IMG/VR virus record: IMGVR_UViG_3300047476_001939
Coordinates: 1-25,991 of that record
Length of the DNA: 25,991 nt
Source: a virus
Direction: 5' to 3' (one strand)
Position 1 is the first letter of the stretch; each line of letters opens with the position of its first letter. The position numbers and the translations under genes are program-made. Shown piece by piece: positions 1-9,700 of the stretch. Under the pieces are notes generated by a model that saw only the letters and a list, made by a program, of their open reading frames with translations, ran no database searches and had not been told where the DNA came from.

Positions 1-2
1 GC

Positions 3-1847
3 CCTGATGTATCAAAATGGAATGCAATAATTGGTTTTGCTAATCGTGAAATATTTTGCCCTGCTGAATCTTATATTTCGATGGTTCTATCAAATATAAA
101 TGTCAAGTTTAGATATTCTGCATTGATTTTTAATAATTTTAATAACAATCAATTGGCTGGATTCAAGAAAAACTTTATGATTGGTGAATTCAAATATTCA
201 AAAAAGAAAATACCTGATCCAGTAAAACTTTTGGCTGCAACAAAAAAATCATTCGAAGCAGCATCATATAGAATAAATAACAATCCAAGAGCTAATGGAT
301 TCAACACAGATAATCCAAAAGATAAAAATATTTCATATTTTGCTGACTTAAGATTGCCTGGTCCACAATTTGCAAGCCCAATTCCTGGTAAGTTTGCAAA
401 ATATCAAGGAGCAGATCCTGATAAAAAAACTTTATACTTCAAGATGACATACAACACCACAATTGAAGGTCCGGCTTTGATGCAAGTTGAAATGCCTCAT
501 CCGGGAGTTTTAGGTGGCGAAGGTGCAGCAAATGTAGGCAATTTTGATGGCGGAGATTACAAATTTGTCAATCCAGTGCTTACACAATTATTTTATGATG
601 TTGGAGATATAACTTCTTGGGTAGAAAGCTGGACTGTCACTTGTGGGTCAAAACTTTCTAATTTATCTTGGATAGAAAAAAGCGCAACAATTACTTTGAA
701 AAATATTGACTCTTTAGAGGGTCAAGCTTATATCAATGCGATAGAAAATAATCTAATTTGTGTTTCTATTGATGCAGGATATGTGGAAGGTAGTTTACAT
801 CCTTTCTTTCAAGGATTTATTACAAAGTCAACTTATAACAGAAAAGGCAATGACAGCACATTTACATTGAATTGTGAAGATCTTGGAAGCTATATTTTAA
901 ATAACATCTACTTCGATAAAAATATGATGTTAGCAGGAATGAGACACGATCTTGCAATTGACTCTATGATGGCGTGTTCTGGATTTTGGTCCTTTTACTT
1001 GAGAAACAATACTGGCATTGATGGGTTGGATTTAAGATTAAATTCATCTTCAGTTAATAATCAAGATTTAATTAAATTGAATCCACTTGATAAAATTTAT
1101 GACAAATTAGGACAGCTTTTAGAAAGACTTAATACCCCTGACGCTTTACCTACTTTTAGATGGGCTGAAAGATATGGCTTCATTATGGAAAGTAGAAATA
1201 ACAATATTGATAAAGACTTGAAATTTACTGGATTGAATCCGCAAGGCACTGGATATATTTTTAACAGTAACGCATCAAACCAAAAAGATTTTATGATCAA
1301 TTATCAGACGGATATGCACGGATTACTTACAAGTGATTATAATATTTCAACAGATATGAACACTTTGGCATCAGGGCTAAGGGCATTTGGAAGTTCCATA
1401 ACTGGTTTCATAGCTGATGAAAGATATTTTCCAGATTCAGTTTCAATTGATAATGTTGATACAAGCGTTAAATTGAGATTGTTGCAGTATTTGTCCGATG
1501 CTCCAAGAAATCCATCTCAAGCGCCTTATGTAGGTTTTAAAAAGTATTTAATTTCAAGTTTTCAAAGAAATCAAATACCAGACCAAACAGTGTTATCTAA
1601 TATCACTAATCAGCTTCAAAAAATAGCAAGAACTCCGATAAGCCGCATTTCATTTAATTGCTATGTAACTAAACCGTTGTCATTTCACGGAAAATTTATG
1701 ATTAATATTTTTCTAGGAAGCACGACTAATTCAACAGATCAGTATATATATGAGAGATTGTCTTATTCTTACAATAAGCAACAAAACCATATTTCAGCAA
1801 ATGTAGAAGGAATTAACATACCTATTTTGATAAAGGATTTAACATAA
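3..1847 (+). CDS. Baseplate / tail hub protein (gp27-like), 5' end outside the window
   Basis: The frame is already open at position 3, and 26 codons precede the first ATG (81). That ATG has no ribosome binding site, so it is internal and the gene starts upstream. At least 614 residues are present. A beta-rich stretch around residues 204-300 (TSWVESWTVTCGS, then FFQGFITKSTYNRKG and FTLNCEDLGSYIL) resembles the split-barrel domain of phage hub proteins, which trim the tail tube onto the baseplate. It is followed by a helical segment (KIYDKLGQLLERLNT) and a sheet-rich end (YERLSYSYNKQQNHISANVEG), also usual for hubs. The match is by fold pattern and position, not by a diagnostic motif. The next gene begins one base after the TAA stop. 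Gene order, hub followed by fibre genes, supports the call. It could instead be another baseplate wedge protein. Confidence 0.55.
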   Translation, partial: PDVSKWNAIIGFANREIFCPAESYISMVLSNINVKFRYSALIFNNFNNNQLAGFKKNFMIGEFKYSKKKIPDPVKLLAATKKSFEAASYRINNNPRANGFNTDNPKDKNISYFADLRLPGPQFASPIPGKFAKYQGADPDKKTLYFKMTYNTTIEGPALMQVEMPHPGVLGGEGAANVGNFDGGDYKFVNPVLTQLFYDVGDITSWVESWTVTCGSKLSNLSWIEKSATITLKNIDSLEGQAYINAIENNLICVSIDAGYVEGSLHPFFQGFITKSTYNRKGNDSTFTLNCEDLGSYILNNIYFDKNMMLAGMRHDLAIDSMMACSGFWSFYLRNNTGIDGLDLRLNSSSVNNQDLIKLNPLDKIYDKLGQLLERLNTPDALPTFRWAERYGFIMESRNNNIDKDLKFTGLNPQGTGYIFNSNASNQKDFMINYQTDMHGLLTSDYNISTDMNTLASGLRAFGSSITGFIADERYFPDSVSIDNVDTSVKLRLLQYLSDAPRNPSQAPYVGFKKYLISSFQRNQIPDQTVLSNITNQLQKIARTPISRISFNCYVTKPLSFHGKFMINIFLGSTTNSTDQYIYERLSYSYNKQQNHISANVEGINIPILIKDLT

Positions 1848-1848
1848 T

Positions 1849-2076
1849 ATGCCACTTTTCCAATCTCTTTCATTTGTAATTAATGATCAAATTAGACAAA
1901 ATCAAATTATTATAAATAGTGGTTTGACTTTGCGTTCTAATGTTTCTCAACAATTACAAGTTGTTAATTTAAATAATGCTGCAAATACAGATACTTCAGA
2001 TGTGTTGCGCTGGGGATATGCTAACTGGGGTATTGAAAAAGTAACTTCAGAATACAAGCCACAAGATATTAAATAA
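1849..2076 (+). CDS. Small hypothetical structural protein (75 aa)
   Basis: I do not recognise this protein. It is 75 residues, polar, rich in Asn and Gln, with short beta-prone stretches (FQSLSFVIND, QLQVVNLNN) and an aromatic patch (LRWGYANWGI). There is no signal peptide or membrane segment. A good ribosome binding site, AAGGA near 1834, sits about 10 bases before the ATG. The gene is squeezed between the hub gene (1-base gap) and the large fibre gene (TAATG overlap, the stop TAA and start ATG sharing one base), so it is almost certainly co-translated with them. A minor baseplate component or a connector between hub and fibre is a guess from context. Confidence 0.75.
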   Translation: MPLFQSLSFVINDQIRQNQIIINSGLTLRSNVSQQLQVVNLNNAANTDTSDVLRWGYANWGIEKVTSEYKPQDIK

Positions 2077-5000
2077 TGGGAAATACACCAATATATGGAT
2101 TTGGTTACATAGAACCAAACCAAGATCTTTCAGAGAACATTGATTTAGATGAGCTTCGTTTTAAAGCTATCGAAAATCAGATGTACAATCTTTATCAAAT
2201 TTTCAAGAATGGTATTGTTGAAGATGATCCTTCAACACCATCTTGGCGGATACAAACTTATTCCAATGAATTTAAATTAACTAAAATTACTATTACATCT
2301 GGTAAAGGTTTTGTTTCTTATAAAGCTGGAAAGACAACTGCTTCAAAAGATGTAACTCTTCCTACAATTCCGTCTACTGTTGGGCTCTCAAAAGTTTATG
2401 TTTATGCTTATGAAAATGCTAATACAGCTATTACGGGAGATGTAGATTTTGTTGCTTCATTGACACAAATAAATGATACTGTTAATTATATTTCTCTAGG
2501 CTATTTAGAAGTTGATGTAGCAAATAATCTTATAAATTTGTTTGAAACTAACAGACAAGATATAACTTTATTTTCAACTCTTTCTTATTTAATAAAGAAT
2601 CACAAACATATTGGCGGGACAGGAAACCCAGCTCCAATTGATTTATCTTCTGAAGTAAAAAATCAATTGACTAGTGAAAATATATCTTCTATTGATGCAT
2701 CTAAAATTTCTACAGGTATTTTGGATTCAGCTCGCCTTCCAGATATCAGCCATAACAGCTTAGAGAATAAAGGTAATCTTACACACGATCAATTAGAAAC
2801 AGCTTTATTAGCAGTTGTGAACAATGATGCTAACGATAAAATGTCTGATTTATCAATAGCAAATAGACTGCAGATGCTTGTGGCACTGAAGAAAAATGGA
2901 GGAGTTGGATTTACATTTATTGACTCTACTCAGATCAACACAATTACGTATGTACCAGGTATATATCCTAATACTTCTTCAAATGCATCAACTGGTAACT
3001 CTGCAAATTTCAAACAAACTACATCAGTTCCTAGCCAATACACCTTAGCAACAATTTATGATTCTGCTCCTTATTCTTCTGGATCTGGTATTAGTGGTAG
3101 TGTAACATCTAGCAATTTTGTTGGAGATAAAGCTTTTGTTGTAAAGAATGACTTTCTTCAAGCAAAAACAATTGCATCATCTCTTGGATCAACAACTAAT
3201 ACTTTCTTTAGCAATATAAATATTTCTGGTTCTGCAACTAGTGGTAGTTTTACAATTGATACTCCACTCAATTACCTTACATTATCGCAGCCTGTATCAA
3301 GTATTTTTGACACCTCTGGATCTTGGGATACAGGATTAGTTTTCACTACCACTTATGCATCTAATAAAGTCAAGGTTGATACGAGTTTATACGCTTACAC
3401 ACTTTTTGACCAACCAGTTTCATTAGATTTTAATTCCAAAGTTGGGTTTGGTTTTTCTGCTGGTCTTGGCGAAACAGGAGCAGTTCTAGGAAAGATTTAT
3501 ATGTTCCTAGTAGTTGGAAATGGAAATACTGATCCAGGACTAGTCTATGATCAACAAATTACTTTCGCTCCAAATACAGGAACTGGATCATCTATCATTT
3601 ATATCACTCCAGTCAACAATGTAAAAATATTTGATGATACTACTGATGGAGCAACAGGATCTACTGCAACTTATTCTTCAATTGGTTTAACTAATTTTGG
3701 AGATAAAAGCTTAAGATCTTCTGTTTTAGGTTTTGGTTATTATTTTTCAACAGATCAAGGTTGGAATGCTGAAAAACAAATTAAGTTTGAATTACTCACT
3801 CCTACAGATGCTCAAATTAATGCATCTGGAAATTATGACAGTTTGGTTTTAGGACGCAGAAATCCTGTTGATCAAACTTCATCAGTTTTTGTATGGAATG
3901 ATTCATACACTTATAAGAACGCTAATTTCCTTTTAAGATTTGATTCTGGTGATTCAAACACTCAATACAATCAGATTCAATATGACATAGATGTGCCTTC
4001 AGGAACAAAATATACAGTTCAAAGTAGATCAAATGCAAGTTCTGATTTATTCTATAATTTCAAAACTGTTTCGGAATCTGACGTAATCATCGCTACCCCT
4101 AATACTAATTCAAGCACGGGTAGATACTTAGATGTATTGTTCTCATTGTATTCCAATGAATTACAAAGTTTGGCTCCAACCATAAATAATTTAAAAATTA
4201 ACTACTCAGCAGTTGGAAGTGCTACAACAAGAATTTATGATAGAAATCTCACTGATACAACTAGTCAAAAGTTTGGTTGGATAAGTGATGTTTATTATAA
4301 TAAAAATGCTGGATATGGAGATACTAATCCTAACGATACAAATTACTTAAAAATATTTGATACTACCAAAGTTGGCAATTGGGTTTATTTAAGAAATAAC
4401 AATCTAATTTCAGCAGCAAATAATATTTCAGAAACAACTTTGGAAGATGGAATTGATGCTGGGTCATTAAAAAATTATTTATCACCAAATCAAATATTCT
4501 TAAAATCAACAAATTATGGATTAGACACACCTACAGATTATCAATCATTATCTTCTGGATCGAATATAATTTGCGATTCTAAAAACGATAGAATTATAAT
4601 TTCAGATATAAACGGGAATTTCACAAAAGTAATACAAGGCAACATAAGACTTCGACTTACTTCAAGAGATTTAGTTGCCTTGTCAGCTACTTTCAACCCA
4701 GACACAAGAAAAATATTTATTGCCTTTTCTCAAAATATATCTTTTGTTGATTTGACAAAAATATATATAACATATGGAAACATTTCAGTAAGAGCTGATG
4801 ATACTAGATTATCTTGTGATTATTTAGATCCAATATTTGATACATCTGCAACATATGTAATTTCAATCAAAGATACGGTAGAAGGTATTGCTCTAAATCT
4901 TGCAATTCAAAATGCTGCTACTAAAAAGATTAGATTAGACAAAGGTTGCTTTACAAATGCTGGTACATCATTAAATTCTAATGATGTCCTTTCTGCAACA

Positions 5001-5741
5001 ATCCCAACATCAACAGTTTCTACTACTAACAGAACTCAGCAATTTGCAGCTGGTATTAGTACATCTATCACTGGAACTTCTACTGTAACTACTGGACTTC
5101 CATCCACAACTGCAGTTGTAAATTCTGTTACAGATTACAATGGTGATGGAGTAGTTTCTGCAACAGTTATGTATGGACCAAATTCACAATCTGATGACAT
5201 AATTTTAGATTTGTGGCAAGGACCAATATATTTTGAAAATATTTACAATCCAATATCTGTTCAATACTATGAAGCAAGTTCTCTTATAGTAATTGCACAA
5301 CCACACTCGAAATCAGTAGTGTGTTATAAAGATGAAGTAGCTTTAAGTCTCCAATGGGCAATTACTTCAGATATTGTCAAGTATTATGATAACAAATTAG
5401 GATCAGCTTACTTATTGTCAAACGGAAATGTTCTATTGGCCAGTCCTGCAGTAGACACAAATGACACAGGTAAATTGCAAGTTTATAATATTACTAATGG
5501 ATATATAGAAACTAAATTAACATTCAACAACGATGTAATAAAAGCACTTCCTGGTCCAGCAACAGATAATTCAAACTTCTATGTACTCACTGATGATGTA
5601 ATCAATTTTGGTGCAAATTCAAGATTGCATTTAGTTAATAATTCTGGAACAATTTTATCAACCTGGGGTGATAACAACGAACTGTTTCATCCAAAAGGTA
5701 TGAGAATAATTGCAAATGACAACATTTTAGTATCGGAATAA
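2076..5741 (+). CDS. Large tail fibre / adhesin with attachment module and NHL-like propeller
   Basis: A 1221-residue protein with no signal peptide or membrane segment. Residues about 70-230 form a fibre-type module ending in HKHIGGTGNPAPIDL (H at 176), followed by SIDASKISTGILDSARLP and SHNSLENKGNLTHDQL. Phage fibres often carry such motifs near the base. The middle is a run of Ser/Thr/Gly-rich beta sheet. Around residues 675-725 lies a discoidin-like jelly-roll strand pattern (GRYLDVLFSLYS, then INNLKINYSA) that recurs in the gene at 14088. D1020-Y-N-G-D-G looks like a calcium-binding loop. The C-terminal third has NHL-like propeller blades (NDRIIISDINGNF and FHPKGMRIIANDNILVSE). It overlaps the previous stop by one base (TAATG). 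The receptor-binding role is inferred from architecture and context. Confidence 0.7.
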   Translation: MGNTPIYGFGYIEPNQDLSENIDLDELRFKAIENQMYNLYQIFKNGIVEDDPSTPSWRIQTYSNEFKLTKITITSGKGFVSYKAGKTTASKDVTLPTIPSTVGLSKVYVYAYENANTAITGDVDFVASLTQINDTVNYISLGYLEVDVANNLINLFETNRQDITLFSTLSYLIKNHKHIGGTGNPAPIDLSSEVKNQLTSENISSIDASKISTGILDSARLPDISHNSLENKGNLTHDQLETALLAVVNNDANDKMSDLSIANRLQMLVALKKNGGVGFTFIDSTQINTITYVPGIYPNTSSNASTGNSANFKQTTSVPSQYTLATIYDSAPYSSGSGISGSVTSSNFVGDKAFVVKNDFLQAKTIASSLGSTTNTFFSNINISGSATSGSFTIDTPLNYLTLSQPVSSIFDTSGSWDTGLVFTTTYASNKVKVDTSLYAYTLFDQPVSLDFNSKVGFGFSAGLGETGAVLGKIYMFLVVGNGNTDPGLVYDQQITFAPNTGTGSSIIYITPVNNVKIFDDTTDGATGSTATYSSIGLTNFGDKSLRSSVLGFGYYFSTDQGWNAEKQIKFELLTPTDAQINASGNYDSLVLGRRNPVDQTSSVFVWNDSYTYKNANFLLRFDSGDSNTQYNQIQYDIDVPSGTKYTVQSRSNASSDLFYNFKTVSESDVIIATPNTNSSTGRYLDVLFSLYSNELQSLAPTINNLKINYSAVGSATTRIYDRNLTDTTSQKFGWISDVYYNKNAGYGDTNPNDTNYLKIFDTTKVGNWVYLRNNNLISAANNISETTLEDGIDAGSLKNYLSPNQIFLKSTNYGLDTPTDYQSLSSGSNIICDSKNDRIIISDINGNFTKVIQGNIRLRLTSRDLVALSATFNPDTRKIFIAFSQNISFVDLTKIYITYGNISVRADDTRLSCDYLDPIFDTSATYVISIKDTVEGIALNLAIQNAATKKIRLDKGCFTNAGTSLNSNDVLSATIPTSTVSTTNRTQQFAAGISTSITGTSTVTTGLPSTTAVVNSVTDYNGDGVVSATVMYGPNSQSDDIILDLWQGPIYFENIYNPISVQYYEASSLIVIAQPHSKSVVCYKDEVALSLQWAITSDIVKYYDNKLGSAYLLSNGNVLLASPAVDTNDTGKLQVYNITNGYIETKLTFNNDVIKALPGPATDNSNFYVLTDDVINFGANSRLHLVNNSGTILSTWGDNNELFHPKGMRIIANDNILVSE

Positions 5742-5743
5742 TT

Positions 5744-6709
5744 ATGAATCTACAAATCCAAAAAAACAAACCAATAATTGATATAGCTGATGGAGAAAAC
5801 AATTTATCATTTGAATTTATCTCTGCTGAAAAAAATTATCTATTAAGTGAATCTGAAAGCGATATAAGACTTTCACTCAAGAAAAACACTATAACAAATG
5901 TTAGTTCTTCAGATAATTTTATTACAATTGCGTTTGAGAAAATTATTTCATATGTTCAGTTTATTTCTATAAAATTTAAATTTGATTCTATTGTTGAGAT
6001 ACATAACAACTATATAATATTTTCTTCTGGCGATAAAGATTATGTAATTGATTTTGAAAATACAAAATACAGCTTCGAATCTGATGACATCTTATTGGTA
6101 ATTTTAGACAAACCTAGTAATTCTATCAAGATATCTGAAATTAATTTCTTTGCACATAATTTTCAATCTCAATCATTCAAGGCATTCACTGCTGGTAATC
6201 CATTGTTGATTGATGACACCTGTAAAATGCCTGAATTTTCGATTGGAAGTTATGATGATTCCTCTTTTGCTATTCCAAGACCAGTAAGGCAAGGTAATCC
6301 AGTTATTTCAACAGTTCCAGCATTGATTGATAGTAATTCATCTACAGACGATATTGATTACTACAACACTGGATTAGGGCCAACTTCTAAAACGATACAT
6401 TTTAAAATAATCTGCAACACTATTATTGAAAATACTTTATCAGCTGGAGACTTGTCACCAAACCTACAATTGAAAGTTTATTTACCTAATGGTTTGGATA
6501 CAGTGAAAGCCCCAGTGTATGTTGATATGTATTTTGTTTCTTCAGACTCTACAAACGATATATCTGTTTATTCTGCTTCTTATACTTTTTATAAACAAGG
6601 GCGATATAACAACATTGATTTTGTAGACGGCTTTATGTATTTCGATGTACATTGCCCGTTAACTGTACAAAAATCTATACCTTTCCAGTTTGATTTTCAA
6701 CTTTTATAG
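5744..6709 (+). CDS. Hypothetical beta-rich baseplate/fibre-associated protein (321 aa)
   Basis: No family is recognised. The protein is 321 residues, acidic and rich in Ser, Ile and Asn, with alternating hydrophobic residues typical of beta sandwiches. It has no signal peptide or membrane segment. Residues about 216-230 (KTIHFKIICNTIIEN) match a segment of the hub gene (KTLYFKMTYNTTIEG), so the two may share a domain. The C-terminus ends in a plausible beta strand (IPFQFDFQLL) before a TAG stop. The start follows the previous TAA by two bases, with only a weak CGGA upstream. The TAG stop (6707-6709) is in the same frame as the next gene; only one further TAG (6752-6754) intervenes, with no TAA or TGA. 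That leaves open some readthrough product, though separate proteins are the default reading. Confidence 0.7.
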   Translation: MNLQIQKNKPIIDIADGENNLSFEFISAEKNYLLSESESDIRLSLKKNTITNVSSSDNFITIAFEKIISYVQFISIKFKFDSIVEIHNNYIIFSSGDKDYVIDFENTKYSFESDDILLVILDKPSNSIKISEINFFAHNFQSQSFKAFTAGNPLLIDDTCKMPEFSIGSYDDSSFAIPRPVRQGNPVISTVPALIDSNSSTDDIDYYNTGLGPTSKTIHFKIICNTIIENTLSAGDLSPNLQLKVYLPNGLDTVKAPVYVDMYFVSSDSTNDISVYSASYTFYKQGRYNNIDFVDGFMYFDVHCPLTVQKSIPFQFDFQLL

Positions 6710-6766
6710 GGTGTGCATCAGCTGGCAAAGAATATTTTAATATTCCCTGGTTAGCGGTGGTTACAA
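6710..6766 (+). other. Only intergenic gap, with a potential hairpin
   Basis: This 57-base spacer is the sole gap of more than seven bases in the window. Bases 6721-6755 can fold into an imperfect hairpin. A 6-bp stem (GAATAT / ATATTC) closes a TTTA loop, then comes a 2x2 internal loop (AA/CC), and then seven further pairs around one bulged G. No U-run follows the stem, so it is a poor intrinsic terminator. The stem begins 11 bases after the TAG stop of the upstream gene. Possible roles are an RNA processing site, a mobile remnant, or a translational control element. The sequence alone cannot decide. Confidence 0.5.
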
Positions 6767-6769
6767 GTG
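6756..6769 (+). promoter_or_regulatory. Ribosome binding site and GTG start of the 1451-aa gene
   Basis: GGTGG at 6756-6760 lies six bases before the GTG at 6767. No ATG is available in frame upstream before the TAG at 6752-6754, and the next in-frame ATG is well inside the protein. GTG is therefore the most likely start. All other visible starts in the window are ATG. The Shine-Dalgarno bases lie directly beyond the 3' arm of the hairpin, so folding could influence initiation. Confidence 0.6.
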
Positions 6770-9700
6770 CCATATAACGTTTCAATAATTTTACCAAACA
6801 ATCTTACAAGTGGATATCTTCAATCTGAATTTATAAATCTAGGTCAACCTTACACTAGCAATTCATATTCCAAAGATCCATCACTTGATAATAATAAAAA
6901 TACTCTTACTTTTAGTTTCGAAGTAAGAGATAGTGGCACTCGTGAAATTACCTATTTACGTAGAATTAAAACTCTCTACTTATCAAACGACCCAGAGTTT
7001 GATCCAACTGCAACCATAGCTATCCAAAATTGGCCATCAAGTTCATATGTTTATGATCCAACATATGATTATGAATACACTTTTAATTCATCTTACTTTT
7101 TTGATAATACTCTTACCCAAGGTACAATGGCCACTCCAACAGCAGGAGGAACTGGGTTATTTAAGGTCTATAACTGGCCTTTAAGTGCTACAGGTGGACT
7201 TTCTACAGTATATATGAAAGCCATCCTAGAAGGCCCAAATGGTACTGATATTGAGTATCCAATGGGCTATGGTATATTTGATCAAATTAGATGGGAAGGC
7301 GTAATTCCAGTAAACCCAGATTTTCCTGAAATCCCAAGTGCAAAATCAGGATATACAGGAAAAAATACTCTTCTTTCTTTTGTGAGCGGAAATCAAGTTT
7401 CTGCTGAATCTGAATTTACTGGTATAGGAAGATATCTTGCTAGTGTATATGAAATTTCAAATACTGGCGGAACTTACGATGCATACTCAGCGAAAAGCAG
7501 TGTTAAAAGAACGCTGATTCCTACAGCCTCAATAGCTTCAACAACATTAGCCACATACAGATATTATGATGGCAATTACACATCATCTTCTTTGTCTTTA
7601 GGTGCAAATATTGGATTAACTGGTGAAAGTTATGGTAAGGGTGCATTTTTCTATTCAAATACAAAGTTAGTACCATCTGTAAACAAAACTGACTTTTATA
7701 CTCAAGCTGGATTTTCTTTCACTACATCCGGAATAGCAGTAACTTCACAAGCATATTTAAAATTGTTTGCTGCTCCTGATACAAGTGCAAACGGCAATGA
7801 AATAGTTTGTAGAATTGATATTCCTAATAATTCGAGTCCAACAGCCCTCCTTTACACAAGAATAAATGGATCTGATAGCGCAAGCAAACAAACTACATCT
7901 TTACCACACAGCATTCTTCCATTACTACAATCTGGTGGTCTTATGGAAATGTATTACTCTTCAATGGGTACTACAAACTTATGTATGGTTGAAGCTTACT
8001 ACACACCGTATTTAGATCAATCTACAACTTCAAGAAAAAGTTATCTTCTCGGGAATGCTATAGTTTCATCATTCGGTACTTCATCTGTTGGAAGCGCTTT
8101 TGGCTATCAAATTTCACAAGCAACTGGATCAACATTCTCTGGTGGATTAGTATTAGATGAATTATTTATCGCTCAAGGAAAATCAAAACTTTCTGTCGAT
8201 ATTGGTGATTGTACTAATGATGATATAGCCTTGATAAATAATCCAGTGACAGAAATTGAATACGGATGGTCTGATTCTGTCAACGAAGATTTTATAGTCT
8301 TAACCGATGCTCCTTCTGATATATCTTTCACAACTACTGTAACTAATAATCTTTATCAAATTAGTAAGATAGATAGTTCAAATACTCACACTGTTCCTAT
8401 GCATTACGAACTGCAACTTTACAAGCCTTCTTTGAGTAATAGAAGTAAATTTGAATTAGCTTTCAAACACGGCTCTGATGATGTTTATGTTGCTTTTAGT
8501 TCTGTTTCTTCATACAGATCTCATACGCAGAACAGTTTGACAGTAAATTGGGATAGACCTTTTGGCGTAAGATGTGACGATGGATTCGCATATTCTGATG
8601 CTCCACTAAATGCTCCAACAATTTTAGTCAAGTTCAGTGGAGAAAAAGATGAAATTTCTGTGTCTTATAGAGGCGAAGATAACAAATTAAGAAGACAAGT
8701 CTTAAGATCTTACCAACCACAGACAGAAGTTTGTAAATTTATTTTTGAAATAACTGATCAATTACCAAATTCTTACACTGGCAGATTCAAAAACAAAACA
8801 GCTACTGGAACATATCTTCTCGTAAAAGAAACTACAGGTAGTGGAATCAATCTTGTAGGTGTAGTTGATATGCTTCTGCCTATCAATTCTAACACTTCAG
8901 GTTTAGGTTATTTTGCTTCTTTTGGTGTAAGAAAGAGCTCATATAATAATGATGGATCTACATATTTCCAAGACCTAAGATGGATTGGAATTCCTAATTT
9001 TTACAAAGAGCAATATGACAACGATAGCAATGTAAAAACAACATTACTATCAGATGAGGGATTTACAAACTCTAAGCATTATTTAGGGCAAAAATTATTA
9101 AGTGGATTGACTGACTTAATTGACTATCAATACGAGACTGCAAATACGCTGCCTAAATTAACTTTAGAAGCACAGAATTTTACATTCACAGCATTACCAA
9201 ATTCTCCAACATATTCATCAAATGTATTAACTGCTGGAACTGCTGGAACATTAGTCTTGAATGGTGGCTTTGTTACCTCAACATCAGATTATATTCTTGT
9301 TGCTGGTCAGGCTACAACATCACAAAATGGTGTTTATTATCAGACAAGAGTTGGAACAGCTACTACAACTTGGAGATTATCAAGAGTTCCTGAAATGAAT
9401 TCTAGTGATGAAATTAAGTCAGGTATGCTTGTAAAAATTCCAACGGACTATTCTGTCGCTAGTACAAAATGGTACTTAAATACACCAGATCCAATTGTTT
9501 TAGGTTCTTCAAATCTTGCATTTAGTGCAGTAGAGCCAACACCTGAAACTATCTCATTAGCAACAACAGGAACTAATATCGTTGTTTCGTCATTAGCTTC
9601 ATTGACGATAGATGGAACTGCTCTTTCAACTTTGGCTATCGGAAGCAAAGTTTTAGTAAAAGATCAAATTGAAAATACTGAAAATGGAGTTTATATAAAG

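Noticed and set aside
81-83. ATG as the start of the hub gene
   Set aside because: The frame is open for 26 codons before it back to the window edge, and there is no ribosome binding site, so it is an internal Met.
1911-1918. TATAAATA, the T4-type late promoter sequence
   Set aside because: It lies inside the 75-aa gene in very AT-rich DNA, where chance occurrence is likely, and no other such sites flank the genes.
6721-6766. Rho-independent terminator
   Set aside because: The hairpin stem is AT-rich and imperfect and has no U-run after it; a coding gene follows immediately.
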